A stretch of 5,574 nucleotides of DNA, taken from positions 1 through 5,574 of the forward strand of contig JBOGED010000457.1 in assembly GCA_050743625.1 (NCBI GenBank), in the 5' to 3' direction. Position numbers and translations under genes: made by a program. Positions 4,791 through 5,574 of this stretch are shown here, piece by piece (positions within the stretch are counted from its first letter, which is position 1; each line of letters starts with the position of its first letter). Source of the DNA: JBOGED01 sp050743625. Its GTDB lineage: Bacteria > Actinomycetota > Nitriliruptoria > Euzebyales > Egibacteraceae. The notes beneath the pieces were generated by a model, which had not been told where the DNA came from, made no database searches, and was given only the letters and a program-made list of their open reading frames with translations.

Positions 4791-5574
4791 CGCGCCGCCG
4801 GGACCAGGCCGGCGACGCCGGGGTTGACGTGCCAAGGGAGTATGCGGACATTGCGGACCGCCTCACTCGGCACCTGTCGGCTCAATCGTTCGACCCCGCG
4901 GTTCGCGCAAGACATCTCCACCAGCTGCGGGAGCTGGCCGCGGCACAGCCTCCCAGGTCTTCTGTGAGGATTGAGCACGGTCCGATCGGTCCCCGGTGGC
5001 GTGGATTCCAGCGCCGCATTGCCGGGACCGCCGCAGCGAGTGTCGTGGCGCTCACGCTCAGCACGTCGGCGGTTGCGGCCGCCTCGATGAGCGCCCTGCC
5101 GGGATCCCCGCTCTACGGGACGAAGCGTTTCGTGGAGCGGGCACAGGTAGCCGCGGCGCTTACGGAGGAGGGGGAAGCCGCGTTGCTGATGGACCAGGCG
5201 CAGCAACGCATCGAGGAGGTGCACGAGCTGGTGGAGCTCGGCGCCGAACCTGAGCTGATCACGGCCGCCCTCGGGACCATGCAGGAACAACTGCGTGATG
5301 CCTCGATGATCGCGATCGCGGCTGGTGACCAGCAGCTCGAAGCGCAGGTCGCGTCGACGGCGGACGTGGCCGTCGCGCAGCTCGCGCAGCTGAGCGACGA
5401 GCCCGAGTTGGCCCCGAGCGTAAGTCAGGCGATCGCGGTGGCTGCCGCCGAGACCGCGTCTGGCGAGCAAGGGACCTTGAGTGACAGCCAGGCGGCAAGC
5501 CCTGGCGCGTCGGGGGAGACGACTCTACAGGCGGACTCGCAAGTACCGGCGGACTCGGGGCTGGGGTCGAAGGC
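4787..5574 (+). CDS. DUF5667-type single-pass membrane protein, probable anti-sigma factor (partial, runs off the window)
   Basis: 262 complete codons are visible and the frame stays open at the edge. Residues 1-77 are charged and presumably cytosolic, with a helical stretch FDPAVRARHLHQLREL (35-50) that could contact the sigma factor. One hydrophobic segment (about 78-102) follows basic residues FQRRIAG, giving an N-in, C-out protein. Directly after it comes the DUF5667 hallmark ALPGSPLYGTKRFVERAQ (103-120), then a long Ala/Glu/Gln-rich helical region (121-224), probably coiled-coil. The tail from about 225 is low-complexity Ser/Gly/Ala/Asp and includes a 9-bp direct repeat (GCGGACTCG at 5531 and 5549) giving two ADS units. 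Start ATG 4787 has a weak GGGA seven bases upstream. Proteins of this type commonly follow actinobacterial ECF sigma genes, so an anti-sigma role is likely. It is not shown here. Confidence 0.8.
   Translation, partial: MTRRRDQAGDAGVDVPREYADIADRLTRHLSAQSFDPAVRARHLHQLRELAAAQPPRSSVRIEHGPIGPRWRGFQRRIAGTAAASVVALTLSTSAVAAASMSALPGSPLYGTKRFVERAQVAAALTEEGEAALLMDQAQQRIEEVHELVELGAEPELITAALGTMQEQLRDASMIAIAAGDQQLEAQVASTADVAVAQLAQLSDEPELAPSVSQAIAVAAAETASGEQGTLSDSQAASPGASGETTLQADSQVPADSGLGSK

Noticed and set aside
4331..5470. Longest open frame in the window, 379 codons on the minus strand
   Set aside because: It lies antisense to the second sigma gene and the DUF5667-type gene, both with clear family motifs and a good ribosome binding site. 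Its product is Arg/Ser/His-rich without any domain pattern, as expected for the reverse strand of GC-rich genes.
1..5574. CRISPR array, tRNA, mobile element or attachment site
   Set aside because: No regularly spaced repeats, cloverleaf with CCA-type end, transposase motif or paired terminal repeats were seen on either strand.

Overview
The window is GC-rich, densely packed bacterial chromosome with many GTG starts, short gaps and overlapping genes. Two ECF-type sigma factor modules, one followed by a DUF5667-type membrane protein and one by a zinc-finger/Asp23 protein, point to an actinobacterium, possibly a deep-branching lineage. I cannot name a genus. No tRNA, rRNA, CRISPR array, insertion sequence or phage gene is visible.

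Left part (9-1544, minus strand): a GNAT acetyltransferase gene is followed after 33 bp by a zinc-type ABC transporter substrate-binding lipoprotein (ZnuA-like). A well-formed promoter, with perfect TTGACA, a 17-bp spacer and an extended -10, plus a 15-bp Zur-box-like palindrome lie at the 3' end of the acetyltransferase gene. The metal transporter gene therefore probably has its own zinc-responsive promoter, and the permease and ATPase genes would be expected just outside the left edge.

Middle part (1670-3300, plus strand): a small three-helix membrane protein, then an ECF sigma factor whose end overlaps a soluble protein. That protein carries an N-terminal zinc-finger anti-sigma-like motif fused to an Asp23/Gls24 domain. 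It has no membrane anchor, which is unlike the usual ECF anti-sigma factor, and this is the most interesting gene in the window.

Right part (3302-5574): a complete exonuclease III gene on the minus strand is convergent with the Asp23 gene (one base between stop codons). It is divergent from a second ECF sigma factor on the plus strand. After a 74-bp junction containing a perfect 6-bp hairpin and a possible 24-codon micro-ORF comes a single-pass membrane protein of the DUF5667 type, the probable anti-sigma partner. It runs off the right edge.

Taken together, two independent sigma/regulator pairs flank a DNA repair gene: one regulator looks cytosolic and zinc-binding, the other membrane-anchored. 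Zinc homeostasis sits alongside. Whether these units act together is not shown by the sequence.
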